From contig NZ_VNHJ01000003.1 in assembly GCF_008124525.1 (NCBI RefSeq), forward strand, positions 1 to 64,000: a stretch of DNA of 64,000 nucleotides, in the 5' to 3' direction. The position numbers and the translations under genes are program-made. The stretch's first letter is position 1. Every line of letters begins with the position of its first letter. Origin of the DNA: Oceanicella actignis (GTDB lineage: Bacteria > Pseudomonadota > Alphaproteobacteria > Rhodobacterales > Rhodobacteraceae). The notes beneath the pieces were generated by a model. It worked only from the letters and a program-made list of their open reading frames with translations. It did no database searches and was not told where the DNA came from. Positions 9,212 to 24,074 of this stretch are shown here, in pieces.

Positions 9212-10077
9212 GCGCCCCCGCCCGCGTCCCCGCCCACGACGCCGACGCCGAGGCCTGCGCCGAGCTGCTGCGCCGCGGCGATCCCGACCGGCTGCGCACG
9301 GCGCTGGCGGCGGGGGACAAGGCGCCGCGGCTGCTGGGGCTTTACGCCTTCAACCTCGAGGTGGCGCGCATCGCCTCGGCCGCGCGCGAGCCCATCCTGG
9401 CGCAGATGCGGCTGCAATGGTGGCGCGACGCGCTCGAGCGGCTGCACGCCGGCGGCGCGGCGGCCGACCATCCGGCGCTGGCGCCGCTGGCCGAGGCGAT
9501 GGCCGCGGCGCGGCTCGATCGCGCCTTGTTCGACCGCTATCTGGATGCGCGCGCGCTTGATCCCGAGGGGCCCAGCTTCGCCGAGGAGGGGGCGCTGCAC
9601 GCCTATCTGGCCGATACGGGCGGCGCGCTGATGCGGCTGGCGGCGCGGGCGCTGCTGGACGGGGCCGACGCCGACGCCCTGGCCGTCGCGGACGAGGCCG
9701 CTGCGCATATGGGCTGGGCCTCGGCCGCGGCCAATCTGACGCGCGCGCTGCCCGCCCTTTACGCGCGCGGGGCCGAGCCCTTGCCGCTGGACGCGCCCGC
9801 CGATCGCGCGGCCATGGCCGAGGGGCGCACCCCGCCGGCGCTGCGCCCGGCGCTGGCGGCGCTGGCGCGCGCGGGGCTGGGGCGGCTGGCCCGGGCGCGG
9901 GCGCTGCGCCGGCGCGTGCCGCGCGCCGCGGCCCCCGCCTTTCTGGCCGGCTGGGAGGCCGAGCGCATTCTTCGCGCCGCCGCGCGGCCCGATTACGACA
10001 TGTTTTCAGGGCATCAGGCGTCCGAGTTCAGACGCCGCGGCAGCCTGGCGCTGCGCGCGCTGACGGGGCTTTGGTGA
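9208..10077 (+). CDS. squalene/phytoene synthase family protein, probably non-catalytic (NDUFAF6-like)
   Basis: 289 residues starting at an ATG that overlaps the cimA stop. The fold family is shown by LLGLYAFNLEVARI and the MRLQWWRDALE helix. The two aspartate-rich motifs (DxxxD) that bind diphosphate in real squalene or phytoene synthases are not seen: where the second should lie, the sequence reads AANLTRALPALYARG. This pattern resembles the alphaproteobacterial and mitochondrial branch related to NDUFAF6, a complex I assembly factor. Prenyl transferase activity is therefore doubtful. It is the last gene of the cysS-cimA run and converges with the methyltransferase 8 bp away. Confidence 0.75.
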   Translation: MSAPARVPAHDADAEACAELLRRGDPDRLRTALAAGDKAPRLLGLYAFNLEVARIASAAREPILAQMRLQWWRDALERLHAGGAAADHPALAPLAEAMAAARLDRALFDRYLDARALDPEGPSFAEEGALHAYLADTGGALMRLAARALLDGADADALAVADEAAAHMGWASAAANLTRALPALYARGAEPLPLDAPADRAAMAEGRTPPALRPALAALARAGLGRLARARALRRRVPRAAAPAFLAGWEAERILRAAARPDYDMFSGHQASEFRRRGSLALRALTGLW

Positions 10078-10084
10078 GCGCGGC

Positions 10085-10618
10085 TCAGAGCTTGCGCATG
10101 ACGTAGAGCGTCGCCTCGCGCCCGTCCGGGGCCCGATGCAGACCGCGCTCCTTGACCTCGAGCAGCGCCGCGCCCGAGTCGAGCAGCTCGGTCAGCCGCG
10201 CCAGGCGCTCGCGCTCGGTCTCTTCGTCGATGGCGGTCGCGACCAGCCCTTGCGGCGCGGCCAGCGCCAGCGCGCCGTCCAGCAGCTCGGGCGGGGCGTC
10301 TTCGGGCGGGGTCAGCAGCACGACCCCCGCATAGCCCCCCGGCGCCGCGGCCGCGGCCGCATCGGCCGGGTCCGCCTCGATCAGCCGGCGATAGGCGCCC
10401 ACGGCCTGCGCCTGCGCCAGAAGCGGCTTGCGCGGGTCCAGCCCGTCGATGGCGCGAAAGCCCAGATCGCTCAGCGCCGCGCCGGTCAGGCCGGCGCCGC
10501 AGAAAAGGTCGAGGATCGGCGCGCCGCGATCGGCGATCAGCTCGGCCAGCGCCGCGGCGGCGCGCAGATGCGCGTCCGCGCGCGCGGCGTCGGTCGATGG
10601 TGCAGCGTTCATGTTCAT
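10085..10618 (-). CDS. SAM-dependent methyltransferase-like protein
   Basis: 177 residues. Motif I of a class I methyltransferase is clear: PILDLFCGAGLTGAALSDLG, then an acidic position after strand 2 (IDGLDP). A later strand (GVVLLTPPEDAPPELL) corresponds to the post-motif region. Its closest visible resemblance is to small WBSCR27-type methyltransferases; the substrate is unknown. The start at 10618 is chosen because GGGAGG lies just upstream; an earlier in-frame ATG (10639) would leave that site inside the gene. It sits 44 bp after trmFO on the same strand. Confidence 0.65.
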   Translation of the reverse strand: MNMNAAPSTDAARADAHLRAAAALAELIADRGAPILDLFCGAGLTGAALSDLGFRAIDGLDPRKPLLAQAQAVGAYRRLIEADPADAAAAAAPGGYAGVVLLTPPEDAPPELLDGALALAAPQGLVATAIDEETERERLARLTELLDSGAALLEVKERGLHRAPDGREATLYVMRKL

Positions 10619-10662
10619 GGCATCCTCCCGCAAAGTCATTCTCCGACCTTGGGGGGCGCAAG

Positions 10663-12027
10663 TCAAACCGGCGCCGCCGCGGGGGCGAGCCGCGCCCATT
10701 CGCGCCACAGCGGCTTGGCGCGCTCGGTGTAGGCGCGCGCGCGCTCGCGCTTGCCGCGCCGCCCGCCGCGCGCCCCGTCCAGCGGCGGGAACAGGCCGAA
10801 ATTCACGTTCATGGGCTGGAAGGTCTCGGCCTCGGCCCCGCCGGTGATATGCGCGTGCAGCGCGCCGATGGCGGTTTCGCGCGGGGGCGGGGGCAGGGGG
10901 CGGCCCAGCCGCTCGGCCGCGGCCAGACGTCCGGCCAGCAGCCCCATGGCGGCGCTTTCCACATAGCCCTCGACGCCGGTGATCTGGCCCGCCAGGCGCA
11001 GCCGCGGATCGGCGCGCAGGCGCAGCTCGGCGTCCAAAAGCCGGGGGGCGTTGATGAAGGTGTTGCGGTGAATGCCGCCAAGGCGCGCGAAGCGGGCGTT
11101 CTCGAGCCCCGGAATCATCCGAAAGACAGACACTTGCGCGCCGTGCTTCATCTTGGTCTGGAAGCCGACCATGTTGTAGAGCGTGCCCAGCGCGTTGTCG
11201 CGGCGCAGCTGCACCACCGCATGGGGCTTGACGTCGGGCTGGTGCGGATTGGTCAGCCCCACGGGCTTGAGCGGACCGTAGCGCAGGGTCTCGCGGCCGC
11301 GCTCGGCCATGACCTCGATGGGCAGGCAGCCCTCGAAATAGGGGGTGTCGCGCTCCCAGTCCTTGAACTCCGTCTTCTCGGCCGCCAGCAGCGCGTCGAC
11401 GAAGGCCTCGTATTGCGCGCGGTCCATGGGGCAGTTGAGATAGGCGGTGCGCTCGGCCTCGGTCTCGCCCTTGTCGTAGCGCGACTGGAACCAGGCCTTG
11501 GACATGTCGATGCTGTCGGCATGCACGATGGGCGCGATGGCGTCGAAGAAGGCCAGCCCGTCCTCGCCGGTCAGGGCGCGCAGGCGCTCGGCCAGCGCGG
11601 CCGAGGTCAGCGGACCCGTGGCGATGATGACGCTGCGCCAGCTTTCGGGGGGCCAGTCGATTTCCTCGCGGCGGATCTCGATCAGCGGGTGCGACTCGAG
11701 CGCGGCGGTCACGGCGGCCGAGAATGGCTCGCGATCGACGGCCAGGGCGCCGCCGGCGGGCACGCTGTGCCGGTCGGCCATGCGCATGATCAGGCCGTCG
11801 GCCTCGCGCATCTCCCAATGCAGCAGGCCCACGGCGTTCGTCTCGTCGTCGTCCGAGCGGAACGAGTTCGAGCAGACCAGCTCGGCCAGCCCGTCGGTGC
11901 GATGGGCGTCGGTGGCGCGCACGGGGCGCATCTCGTGCAGGATGACGGGCACGCCCATGCGCGCAGCCTGCCATGCGGCTTCGGAGCCGGCCATGCCGCC
12001 GCCGATGATGTGAACGGGTTCGATCAT
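10663..12027 (-). CDS. trmFO: FADH2-oxidising methylenetetrahydrofolate-tRNA-(uracil-54-C5)-methyltransferase
   Basis: 454 residues. The enzyme makes ribothymidine at position 54 of tRNA using methylene-THF and FAD. Evidence is the N-terminal dinucleotide-binding [15 protein letters not shown], the family phrases [16 protein letters not shown] and [12 protein letters not shown], the substrate region [16 protein letters not shown], and the C-terminal [17 protein letters not shown] and [13 protein letters not shown]. The ATG at 12027 gives the usual N-terminus ([10 protein letters not shown]); an ATG three codons upstream (12036) is also open. Neither has a strong ribosome binding site. Confidence 0.95.
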   Translation of the reverse strand: MIEPVHIIGGGMAGSEAAWQAARMGVPVILHEMRPVRATDAHRTDGLAELVCSNSFRSDDDETNAVGLLHWEMREADGLIMRMADRHSVPAGGALAVDREPFSAAVTAALESHPLIEIRREEIDWPPESWRSVIIATGPLTSAALAERLRALTGEDGLAFFDAIAPIVHADSIDMSKAWFQSRYDKGETEAERTAYLNCPMDRAQYEAFVDALLAAEKTEFKDWERDTPYFEGCLPIEVMAERGRETLRYGPLKPVGLTNPHQPDVKPHAVVQLRRDNALGTLYNMVGFQTKMKHGAQVSVFRMIPGLENARFARLGGIHRNTFINAPRLLDAELRLRADPRLRLAGQITGVEGYVESAAMGLLAGRLAAAERLGRPLPPPPRETAIGALHAHITGGAEAETFQPMNVNFGLFPPLDGARGGRRGKRERARAYTERAKPLWREWARLAPAAAPV

Positions 12028-12064
12028 GGCGCCCATGTAGGGCTTTTCGCGGGGATTTGCAAAG

Positions 12065-13354
12065 TCATCCGCGCTGCGCTTCGGCCAGGCCCGCGGCGAC
12101 CGGAACCGAGGCCGCGCTCATCAGCGCAAGCGCGGCCAGCGCCGCGGCGGGTCCGGCCAGCTGCGCCAGCAGCCCGACGCCGCCCCCCAGCAGCAAGAGC
12201 GCGCCGATCGCCGTGTTCGCCAGGGCCACAAGGCGCGCGCGCTGTTTCTCGTCGGTCATGTCGGTCAGATGCACCTTGCGCGAGACGCGCGCGCCCGCAT
12301 GCGCCAGCTGAAGGGCGAACAGCGCCCCCGCCGCGGCCCATGGCCCCGCCCCCGCGCCCTGAAGGGCGGTGATGAGCGCGCCCGCGCCCAGCGCCGCCGC
12401 GCCCAGCGCCCCCGCGGCCATCATCGCCCGCCGGCTCGAGCGGTCGGCCGCGCGGCCCCACACATAAGAGGACAGCGCCGCCGCCAGCGCCGAGGCCAGC
12501 ACCAGCGGGCCGAGAGCCCCCTCCGCGCCGCCGCCCTTCAGCGCGGCGGCGCCCATGACCAGAAAGGGCGGCCCCAGCGCCGTCGCCGCCAACAGGCCCC
12601 GCGCGGCGACGAAGCGGCGAAAATCGCCCGGGCGAAGCAGCGGCGCCAAGGACGGCCAGGCGTCGCCGCGCCCGGCGTCCTCCGGCCCCGCGGGCGCGCC
12701 AGGCTCTTCCTCGAGACGCAGAAAGACCGCCGCCGCCGCCAGCCATGCCAGGCCCGCCAACGCCGCGGCGCCCGCCAGCGCCGATTGCGTCTGCGGCACG
12801 ATCCCGAGCCAGAGCAGCGCGCCGAAGGCCAGCGCTCCGGCCGAACCCGGCGTCGCCGCCACCCCCGTGACCGCGCCGCGCCGCGTCTTTCCGACGGTGC
12901 GGGCCAGCGCGTCCTTGTGGCTGACCGAACAGGCGGCCCGCGCCACGGCCAGCGCCGCCAGGCACAGCGTCGCCGCAATGCCCGCCGGCCAGCCCGACAG
13001 CGTCGCGCCCGCCGCCGCGATCCCCAGCGCCGCCGCGCCCTGGCCCGCCGCGCCCAGGGCCCAGACGCGCTTGCGCAGCGGCGCGCGGCGCACCCGCTCG
13101 GCCAGGGCGATCTGGGGCAGCAGCGCGCCGGCCTCGCGCACGGGCGCCAGCGCGCCGATGAAGGCGGCGGGCGCCCCGGCGGCGCTCAGCAGCCAGGGCA
13201 GGACCAGCTTGGGGTCGATGAGCGCGTCGGCCAGCCGCGTCAGCGTCAAGGCCGCGACGTGGCGCAGGAAATCGCGCGGCTCGGCCGCCCGCGGCGCAGG
13301 AGCGCTCGGCCCCGAGGGCGCCAGCGCGCGGAAGATGACCTCGCTCATCGCCAT
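12065..13354 (-). CDS. MFS-type membrane transporter, substrate unknown
   Basis: About 429 residues with roughly eleven to twelve hydrophobic segments rich in Ala, Gly and Leu, for example [18 protein letters not shown] and [20 protein letters not shown]. The basic loops between segments ([27 protein letters not shown]) are of the major facilitator kind. No substrate signature is recognised. The start is taken at 13354 (MAMSEVIF), because the frame upstream overlaps gyrA and has no transporter character; the ribosome binding site is weak and 13348 is an alternative. It is followed 37 bp later by trmFO. Confidence 0.7.
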   Translation of the reverse strand: MAMSEVIFRALAPSGPSAPAPRAAEPRDFLRHVAALTLTRLADALIDPKLVLPWLLSAAGAPAAFIGALAPVREAGALLPQIALAERVRRAPLRKRVWALGAAGQGAAALGIAAAGATLSGWPAGIAATLCLAALAVARAACSVSHKDALARTVGKTRRGAVTGVAATPGSAGALAFGALLWLGIVPQTQSALAGAAALAGLAWLAAAAVFLRLEEEPGAPAGPEDAGRGDAWPSLAPLLRPGDFRRFVAARGLLAATALGPPFLVMGAAALKGGGAEGALGPLVLASALAAALSSYVWGRAADRSSRRAMMAAGALGAAALGAGALITALQGAGAGPWAAAGALFALQLAHAGARVSRKVHLTDMTDEKQRARLVALANTAIGALLLLGGGVGLLAQLAGPAAALAALALMSAASVPVAAGLAEAQRG

Positions 13355-13511
13355 GCGCGCAGGATAGGCCGCGCCGCGCGGCGGCGGCAAGAGCGCGCCA
13401 CGGGCGCGTCGGACGCGGCGCGGGCGCGTCTGGGGAACGGGGCGGGGGCGCTGGGGCGCGGGCATATGGCGCAGGGCGCGGCGCGGGGCCGCGCCCTTGA
13501 TGCCGGGCGCC

Positions 13512-16334
<2,823 letters not shown>

Positions 16335-16510
16335 GGGCTCGTCCTGTTCGGGATCGTCGTTGAATCGCGGGCTTGTCGCGCGGCCCGCGCGCGGGCGCTC
16401 CCTTATAGGACGCGGGGCCGGCGGGGGCAATCGCCGCGGGGCTTTCGCGGGGTCTTGCGGGTTGGCCCGGGCGGGCGGGCGCGGCGGCCCCGCGGGCGGC
16501 GCGCGCGGGG

Positions 16511-17722
16511 TCAGAGCGCGCGCAGATCGCGCGCGGGGTCGGCCAGCGCCTCGGGGTCGGGCGAATGGCCGGCCTCGAGCCAGCGCTTGCCGGTCATGTA
16601 GGCGCGCGGATCGTTCATCGCCTCGACGGCGACGAGGCGCGCGCCGCGGAACAGCCAGACCGACAGCGCCCCTTCGCGCGGGCCGGGGCGCGCGACGGCG
16701 CGGTCATGGCCCGCGCCCAGCCCGGCGATCTGCAGCTTGACGTCGTATTGATCCGACCAGAACCAGGGAACGGGCGCGTAGGGGCGCGCGCGCCCCAGCA
16801 TGTTGGCCGCCGCCGCCTGCGCCTGGTCGATGGCGTTCTGCACGCTTTCGAGCCGCACCCGCGCGCCCTCGAGCGGAAACGAGGCGCAGTCGCCCGCCGC
16901 GAAGATGTCGGGGTCCGAGCTGCGGCAGAATTCGTCGACCGCCACGCCGTTCTCGCAGGCCAGGCCCGCCGCCTCGGCCAGCGCGACGTCTGGCGCGGCG
17001 CCTATGCCGATGACGGCGAAATCGGCCTCGATGCGCGCGCCGTCGGTCAACTCGGCGCCGACGAGCGCGCCGTCGCGCCCGATCAGCCGCGCCACGCCCA
17101 CGCCCTCGCGCAGATCGACGCCATGGGCGCGGTGCAGGTCGCGAAAGAACGCCGCCGTGCGCGTCGCGGCGACGCGGCCGAGGATGCGTTCGGCCGCCTC
17201 GACCAGCGTCACGCGCAGCCCGCGCGCCGCGCACACCGCCGCGACCTCGAGCCCCACATAGCCGCCGCCGACGATCAGCGTCCGGCGCCCGGCGCGCAGC
17301 TGCGGCGCCAAGGCGTCGGAATCGGCCAGCGTGCGCAGCGTGAACACCCCCGCCAGATCGCCGCCGATGGCCGCGGGCAGGCGGCGCGCGCGCGCGCCGG
17401 TGGTCAGCGCCAGGCGGTCATAGGGCAGGGCGCGCCCGTCCTCCAGATGCACCAGCCGCGCGGCGCGGTCGATGCGTGCGGCCCGCGCGCCGCGGATCAG
17501 CTCGACGCCATGCTCGGCGTAATGGCTTTCGGGACGCAGGAACAGGCGCTCGCGCGGGATCTCGCCCAGAAGGTATTTCTTGGACAGGGGCGGGCGCTGA
17601 TAGGGCGGGGCGGGCTCTTCGCCGACAAGGGCGATGGGGCCCGCATGCCCCTCGGCGCGCAGCGCCTCGCACAGCGCCGCGCCGGCCTGCCCGGCTCCGA
17701 TGACGACGATCCGCTCGGCCAT
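16511..17722 (-). CDS. FAD-dependent ferredoxin/putidaredoxin-reductase-like oxidoreductase
   Basis: 403 residues. There are two dinucleotide-binding folds: FAD ([17 protein letters not shown], residues 5-21) and NAD(P)H ([21 protein letters not shown], near 147-168). The second FAD signature is [28 protein letters not shown] is characteristic of the ferredoxin (rubredoxin/putidaredoxin) reductase branch with the reductase C-terminal domain. It would pass electrons from NAD(P)H to a [2Fe-2S] ferredoxin; the partner is not in the window. It lies 21 bp after ssb on the same strand. Confidence 0.85.
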   Translation of the reverse strand: MAERIVVIGAGQAGAALCEALRAEGHAGPIALVGEEPAPPYQRPPLSKKYLLGEIPRERLFLRPESHYAEHGVELIRGARAARIDRAARLVHLEDGRALPYDRLALTTGARARRLPAAIGGDLAGVFTLRTLADSDALAPQLRAGRRTLIVGGGYVGLEVAAVCAARGLRVTLVEAAERILGRVAATRTAAFFRDLHRAHGVDLREGVGVARLIGRDGALVGAELTDGARIEADFAVIGIGAAPDVALAEAAGLACENGVAVDEFCRSSDPDIFAAGDCASFPLEGARVRLESVQNAIDQAQAAAANMLGRARPYAPVPWFWSDQYDVKLQIAGLGAGHDRAVARPGPREGALSVWLFRGARLVAVEAMNDPRAYMTGKRWLEAGHSPDPEALADPARDLRAL

Positions 17723-17743
17723 GCAAGGCGCCCCGCGCGGCGA

Positions 17744-18256
17744 TCAGAAGGGGATCTCGTCGTCGTCGATGCCCGACCCGCCCGAGGGGCCGGCGCCGAA
17801 ATCGTCGGCGCGCCCGCCTCCGCCCGAGCCCCCGCCCGAGCCCCCGCCCGAGCCGCCGCCCGAAGGCCCGCCATAGCCGCCGCCGAAGTCGCCGCCGCCC
17901 TCGCCGCGGCTGTCGAGCAGGGTCAGCTCGCCGCGATAGGGGCGCAGGACGATTTCGGTGGTGTAACGGTCCTGCCCGCTCTGATCCTGCCATTTGCGGG
18001 TCTCGAGCTGGCCTTCGATATACACCTTCGACCCCTTGCGCAGGTAGCGCTCGGCGATGTTGGCCAGGGGTTCGGAAAAGATCGCCACCGAGTGCCACTC
18101 GGTGCGCTCGCGCCGCTCGCCGGTGTTGCGGTCCTTCCAGGTCTCCGACGTCGCAATGCGCAGGTTGCAGACCTTTCCGCCGTTCTGGAAGGTGCGAACC
18201 TCGGGATCGCGCCCGAGATTGCCGATGAGGATGACCTTGTTGACGCTGCCCGCCAT
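17744..18256 (-). CDS. ssb: single-stranded DNA-binding protein
   Basis: 170 residues. The OB fold fills residues 1-110 ([48 protein letters not shown]). A flexible glycine/serine linker follows, with several GSGGG units encoded by a short GC-rich DNA repeat around 17825-17870. The acidic tip DDDEIPF binds partner proteins. It protects single-stranded DNA in replication, repair and recombination. It is divergent from uvrA with 144 bp between, a common arrangement. I see no GTTC-N7-GTTC LexA box of the alphaproteobacterial type in that gap. Confidence 0.97.
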   Translation of the reverse strand: MAGSVNKVILIGNLGRDPEVRTFQNGGKVCNLRIATSETWKDRNTGERRERTEWHSVAIFSEPLANIAERYLRKGSKVYIEGQLETRKWQDQSGQDRYTTEIVLRPYRGELTLLDSRGEGGGDFGGGYGGPSGGGSGGGSGGGSGGGGRADDFGAGPSGGSGIDDDEIPF

Positions 18257-18400
18257 GCGCTTCTCCAGTGCCGCGATTCCGTGGTTGCGCGCAGCCTATC
18301 GAAGGCCGCGGCGGGTTTCCAACGGTGATTGAGCGCCGCGGGGACTCGCATCCGCGCGCGGATGGTTTATGTAGCGGCGGTGACCTGAGCGGAGCCGAGC

Positions 18401-21268
<2,868 letters not shown>

Positions 21269-21352
21269 GAGCGCGGGCCAACGCGCGCCTTGACGGGCGC
21301 GCGCGCCCCGGTCACGCTTGAGCAAAGCGATGCAGCCGGGAGGAAGACGCGC

Positions 21353-21787
21353 ATGATCGTCCTGCAGATTCTCAAGAGCAAGGGCTCGTCCAAGGTCGAG
21401 ACCATCCGCCCCGACGCGCCGTTGTCCGAGGCCGCGGCGCGGCTGTCGGCGCGGCGCATCGGCGCGCTGATCGTGTCGCGCGACGGCCAGACGGTGGACG
21501 GCGTGATTTCGGAACGCGACATCGTCCGCGTGCTGGGAACCGAGGGCGCCGCCTGCCTCGACCGCCCGGTCGAGGCGGTCATGACCCGCAAGGTCAGCAG
21601 CTGCGCGCCGTCGGACAAGGCCGTCTCGGTGCTGGCGCGCATGACCGAAGGGCGCTTTCGCCACATGCCCGTGCTCGAGGACGGCAAGCTGGCCGGGGTG
21701 ATCTCGATCGGCGACGTGGTCAAGGCGCGCATCGAGGAGGTCGAGCGCGAAAACGCCGCCATGGCCGACATGATCAGCGGCGCCTGA
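21353..21787 (+). CDS. CBS-domain pair protein
   Basis: 144 residues, almost entirely two CBS motifs: SEAAARLSARRIGALIVSRD with VISERDIVRVL, and AVMTRKVSSCAPSDKA with GRFRHMPVLEDGKLAGVISI. Stand-alone CBS pairs bind adenine nucleotides and act as energy sensors or regulators of partner proteins; the partner is unknown. The start at 21353 follows GGGAGGA; the upstream frame lacks family character. It lies between uvrA and coaD and may be its own unit. Confidence 0.85.
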   Translation: MIVLQILKSKGSSKVETIRPDAPLSEAAARLSARRIGALIVSRDGQTVDGVISERDIVRVLGTEGAACLDRPVEAVMTRKVSSCAPSDKAVSVLARMTEGRFRHMPVLEDGKLAGVISIGDVVKARIEEVERENAAMADMISGA

Positions 21788-21875
21788 GCCCGGGGCGCTT
21801 TGGGCTTGACCCGGGCGGCGCAATATTGTTGCGTCGCAGCGCGAGCGACGAAGCAAGCGAGGGGAGCACGCCCGA

Positions 21876-22370
21876 ATGCGCACTGGACTTTACCCGGGCA
21901 CCTTCGATCCCGTCACCTACGGGCATCTCGACATCATCCGCCGCGCCGCCAAGCTGGTCGACCGGCTTGTGATCGGCGTGGCGATCAACCGCGACAAGGG
22001 GCCGCTCTTCTCGCTCGAGGAGCGCACCCGCATGCTCGAGGCCGAGGTCGCCCCCATCGCGCGCGAGGCGGGCATCGAGATCGTCGCCGAGCCCTTCGAG
22101 AACCTGCTCATCCACTTCGCCGAGCAGGTGGGCGCGCAGGTCATCGTGCGCGGGCTGCGGGCGGTGTCCGACTTCGAATACGAGTTCCAGATGGTCGGCA
22201 TGAACCGCGCCATGAACGACCGCATCGAGACGCTGTTCCTCATGGCCGACGCGCATCACCAGGCCATCGCCTCGAAGCTGGTCAAGGAGATCGCGCGCCT
22301 TGGCGGGGACGTGTCGCGCTTCGTCCCGCACGAGGTCGAGCGCGCGCTGTTCTCGCGCCTCAAGAGCTGA
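21876..22370 (+). CDS. coaD: phosphopantetheine adenylyltransferase
   Basis: 164 residues, the normal size. It transfers AMP from ATP to 4'-phosphopantetheine in coenzyme A synthesis. The nucleotidyl transferase opening is YPGTFDPVTYGHLDIIRRA (with the GH of the HxGH-type motif). Also present are VAINRDKGPLFSLEER, VRGLRAVSDFEYEFQM and the ATP-contacting end (IASKLVKEIARLGGDVS). It is followed 19 bp later by two cyclophilin genes in the same direction. Confidence 0.97.
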   Translation: MRTGLYPGTFDPVTYGHLDIIRRAAKLVDRLVIGVAINRDKGPLFSLEERTRMLEAEVAPIAREAGIEIVAEPFENLLIHFAEQVGAQVIVRGLRAVSDFEYEFQMVGMNRAMNDRIETLFLMADAHHQAIASKLVKEIARLGGDVSRFVPHEVERALFSRLKS

Positions 22371-22389
22371 GCGCAGGGAAAGGAAGCCG

Positions 22390-22971
22390 ATGCCCCTGAA
22401 CATCCTCCGCCGCCTCGCCGCCGGCCTGTGCGCCGCCGCGCTGGCGCTGACGGCCGCCACCGGCCCGGCCGCCGCCGCCGATCCCGAGAACACGCTGGTC
22501 ATCGAGCTGGAATCGGGGCCGGTGCTGATCGAGATGCTGCCCGACCTCGCGCCGCGCCATGTCGAGCGCATCAAGACCCTGGCGCGCGCCGGCGCCTATG
22601 ACGGCGTGATCTTCCACCGCGTGATCGAGGGCTTCATGGCCCAGACCGGCGACGTGCGCTACGGCCGCGCCGACCGGCTGGACCTGCGCCGCGCGGGGAT
22701 GGGCGGATCGGATCTGCCGAACCTGCCGGCCGAGTTCTCGAACATCGCCGCCTTCGAGCGCGGCGCCGTGGGCATGGCCCGCGGCCGCGATCCCGACAGC
22801 GCCAACTCGCAATTCTTCATCATGTTCCGCGCCGCGCCGCATCTGAACGGGCAATACACGCTCTGGGGGCGGGTGATCTCGGGCATGGAGCATGTCGACC
22901 GCATCGCCCGCGGCGAGCCGCCGCGCAACCCGGACCGCATGCTGCGCGTTTACGTCCAGGCCGATCGCTGA
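22390..22971 (+). CDS. exported cyclophilin-type peptidyl-prolyl isomerase
   Basis: 193 residues. Residues 1-31 form a signal peptide (basic start, LCAAALALTAATGPAAAA), so it acts in the periplasm. The cyclophilin core follows: FHRVIEGFMAQTGD (catalytic Arg in FHRV), NSQFFIMF and LNGQYTLWGRVISGMEHVD. It catalyses cis-trans isomerisation of X-Pro bonds. The start at 22390 is chosen for GGGAAAGGAAG upstream and because the signal peptide begins there. It stands in tandem with a cytoplasmic paralogue 35 bp downstream, a paired arrangement common in the group. Confidence 0.93.
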   Translation: MPLNILRRLAAGLCAAALALTAATGPAAAADPENTLVIELESGPVLIEMLPDLAPRHVERIKTLARAGAYDGVIFHRVIEGFMAQTGDVRYGRADRLDLRRAGMGGSDLPNLPAEFSNIAAFERGAVGMARGRDPDSANSQFFIMFRAAPHLNGQYTLWGRVISGMEHVDRIARGEPPRNPDRMLRVYVQADR

Positions 22972-23006
22972 GGCCGACCCCGCAAGGGGCCAGACAGGAA
23001 AGACAA

Positions 23007-23492
23007 ATGGAAATCAAAGACCCCGAGAACACTCTTGTCATCACGCTCGAACATGGCGAGGTGGCGATCGAGATGCGCCCCGACCTGGCCCCGCAGCATG
23101 TGGCGCGCATCAAGGAGCTGGCGCGCGAGGGTTTTTACGACGGCATCCCCTTTCACCGCGTGATCGAGGGCTTCATGGCCCAGACCGGCTGCCCGCACGG
23201 GCGCGGCACGGGCGGCTCGTCCAAGCCGAACCTGCCGGCCGAGTTCTCGGACGAGCCGTTCGAGCGCGGCACGGTGGGCATGGCGCGCACGCCCGATCCG
23301 AACTCGGCCAATTCGCAGTTCTTCATCATGTTCGCGCCCGCGCCGCATCTGAACGGGCAATACACCGTCTGGGGCAAGGTGATCTCGGGCATGGAGCATG
23401 TCGACGCCATCGCCCGCGGCGAGCCGCCGCGCAACCCGGACCGCATGCTCAAGGTCCGCGTGGCCGCCGACGCCCCCGCCGCCGAGGGCTGA
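23007..23492 (+). CDS. cytoplasmic cyclophilin-type peptidyl-prolyl isomerase
   Basis: 161 residues with no signal peptide. The core motifs match the preceding gene nearly word for word: FHRVIEGFMAQTGCPHGRGTGGS, NSQFFIMFAPAPHLNGQYTVWGKV, GEPPRNPDRML. The two genes are evidently a tandem duplication with different cell locations. The TGA stop is directly followed, in the same frame, by the PIN-domain coding sequence. Confidence 0.94.
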   Translation: MEIKDPENTLVITLEHGEVAIEMRPDLAPQHVARIKELAREGFYDGIPFHRVIEGFMAQTGCPHGRGTGGSSKPNLPAEFSDEPFERGTVGMARTPDPNSANSQFFIMFAPAPHLNGQYTVWGKVISGMEHVDAIARGEPPRNPDRMLKVRVAADAPAAEG

Positions 23493-23495
23493 GCG

Positions 23496-24062
23496 ACGGC
23501 CCCGCGCCGCGCCTTTCTGGACGCCTGCGTCCTCTACCCGCCGCTGGTGCGCCGGCTGCTGCTGGCGGCGGCGGGGCGGGGGCTGCTGCGGCCGCTGTGG
23601 TCGGCGCGGGTGCTCGAGGAATGGGCGCGCGCGGCCGAACGCCGCCATGGGCTGGACGAGGGCCGCGCCGTGCGCGCCGAGGGCGCGCTGCTTGACGCGC
23701 TGTGGCCCGAGGCCTCGATCCCGCCCGCCGCGGGGCCCGCGCCGACGCTGCCCGACCCGGACGATGCGCATGTGCTCGCGGCGGCGCTGGCCGGGCGGGC
23801 CGAGATCCTCGTCACCTTCAACCTGCGCGACTTTCCCGCCCCCAAGCTGCGGCGGCTGGGGCTGGCGCCGCTGCATCCCGACGCCGCCTTGTGGGAGCTG
23901 TGGGGCGCCGCGCCCGAGCTGATGCGCGCCGCGACCGCCGAGGCGCTGGCCGCCCATGTTCCGCCCGGCGCGCCGCCCCTTGCGGCGCACGAGGGGCCGC
24001 AGGCGATCAAGCGCGCGGGCCTGCCGCGTCTGGCGCGGCTGATGCGTCGCGAGATGGGCTGA
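23496..24062 (+). CDS. PIN-domain protein with no standard start codon
   Basis: The conserved opening of this PIN family (FLDACVLYPP, with the first metal-binding Asp) is present. The rest follows the family: RPLWSARVLEEWARA, LPDPDDAHVLAAALAG with acidic ligands, LVTFNLRDFP. PIN proteins are Mg-dependent nucleases, often RNases. No ATG, GTG or TTG precedes FLDAC after the previous stop. The best candidate is ACG at 23496, seven bases after GAGGG; the first standard codon, GTG at 23547, would remove the catalytic Asp. The frame is also the same as that of the upstream cyclophilin, separated by one TGA, so readthrough is formally possible. No antitoxin gene is adjacent. Confidence 0.7.
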   Translation, partial: TAPRRAFLDACVLYPPLVRRLLLAAAGRGLLRPLWSARVLEEWARAAERRHGLDEGRAVRAEGALLDALWPEASIPPAAGPAPTLPDPDDAHVLAAALAGRAEILVTFNLRDFPAPKLRRLGLAPLHPDAALWELWGAAPELMRAATAEALAAHVPPGAPPLAAHEGPQAIKRAGLPRLARLMRREMG

Positions 24063-24074
24063 GGCGCGCGGGCC

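Noticed and set aside
17820-17875. Tandem GC-rich repeat as a possible mobile or regulatory repeat
   Set aside because: It simply encodes the Gly/Ser linker of SSB.
18257-18400. SOS (LexA) box between ssb and uvrA
   Set aside because: I looked for GTTC-N7-GTTC or GAAC-N7-GAAC and did not find one.
23496-24062. PIN gene as toxin of a toxin-antitoxin pair
   Set aside because: No small antitoxin-like gene flanks it; the upstream gene is a cyclophilin and the downstream gene a convergent protease.
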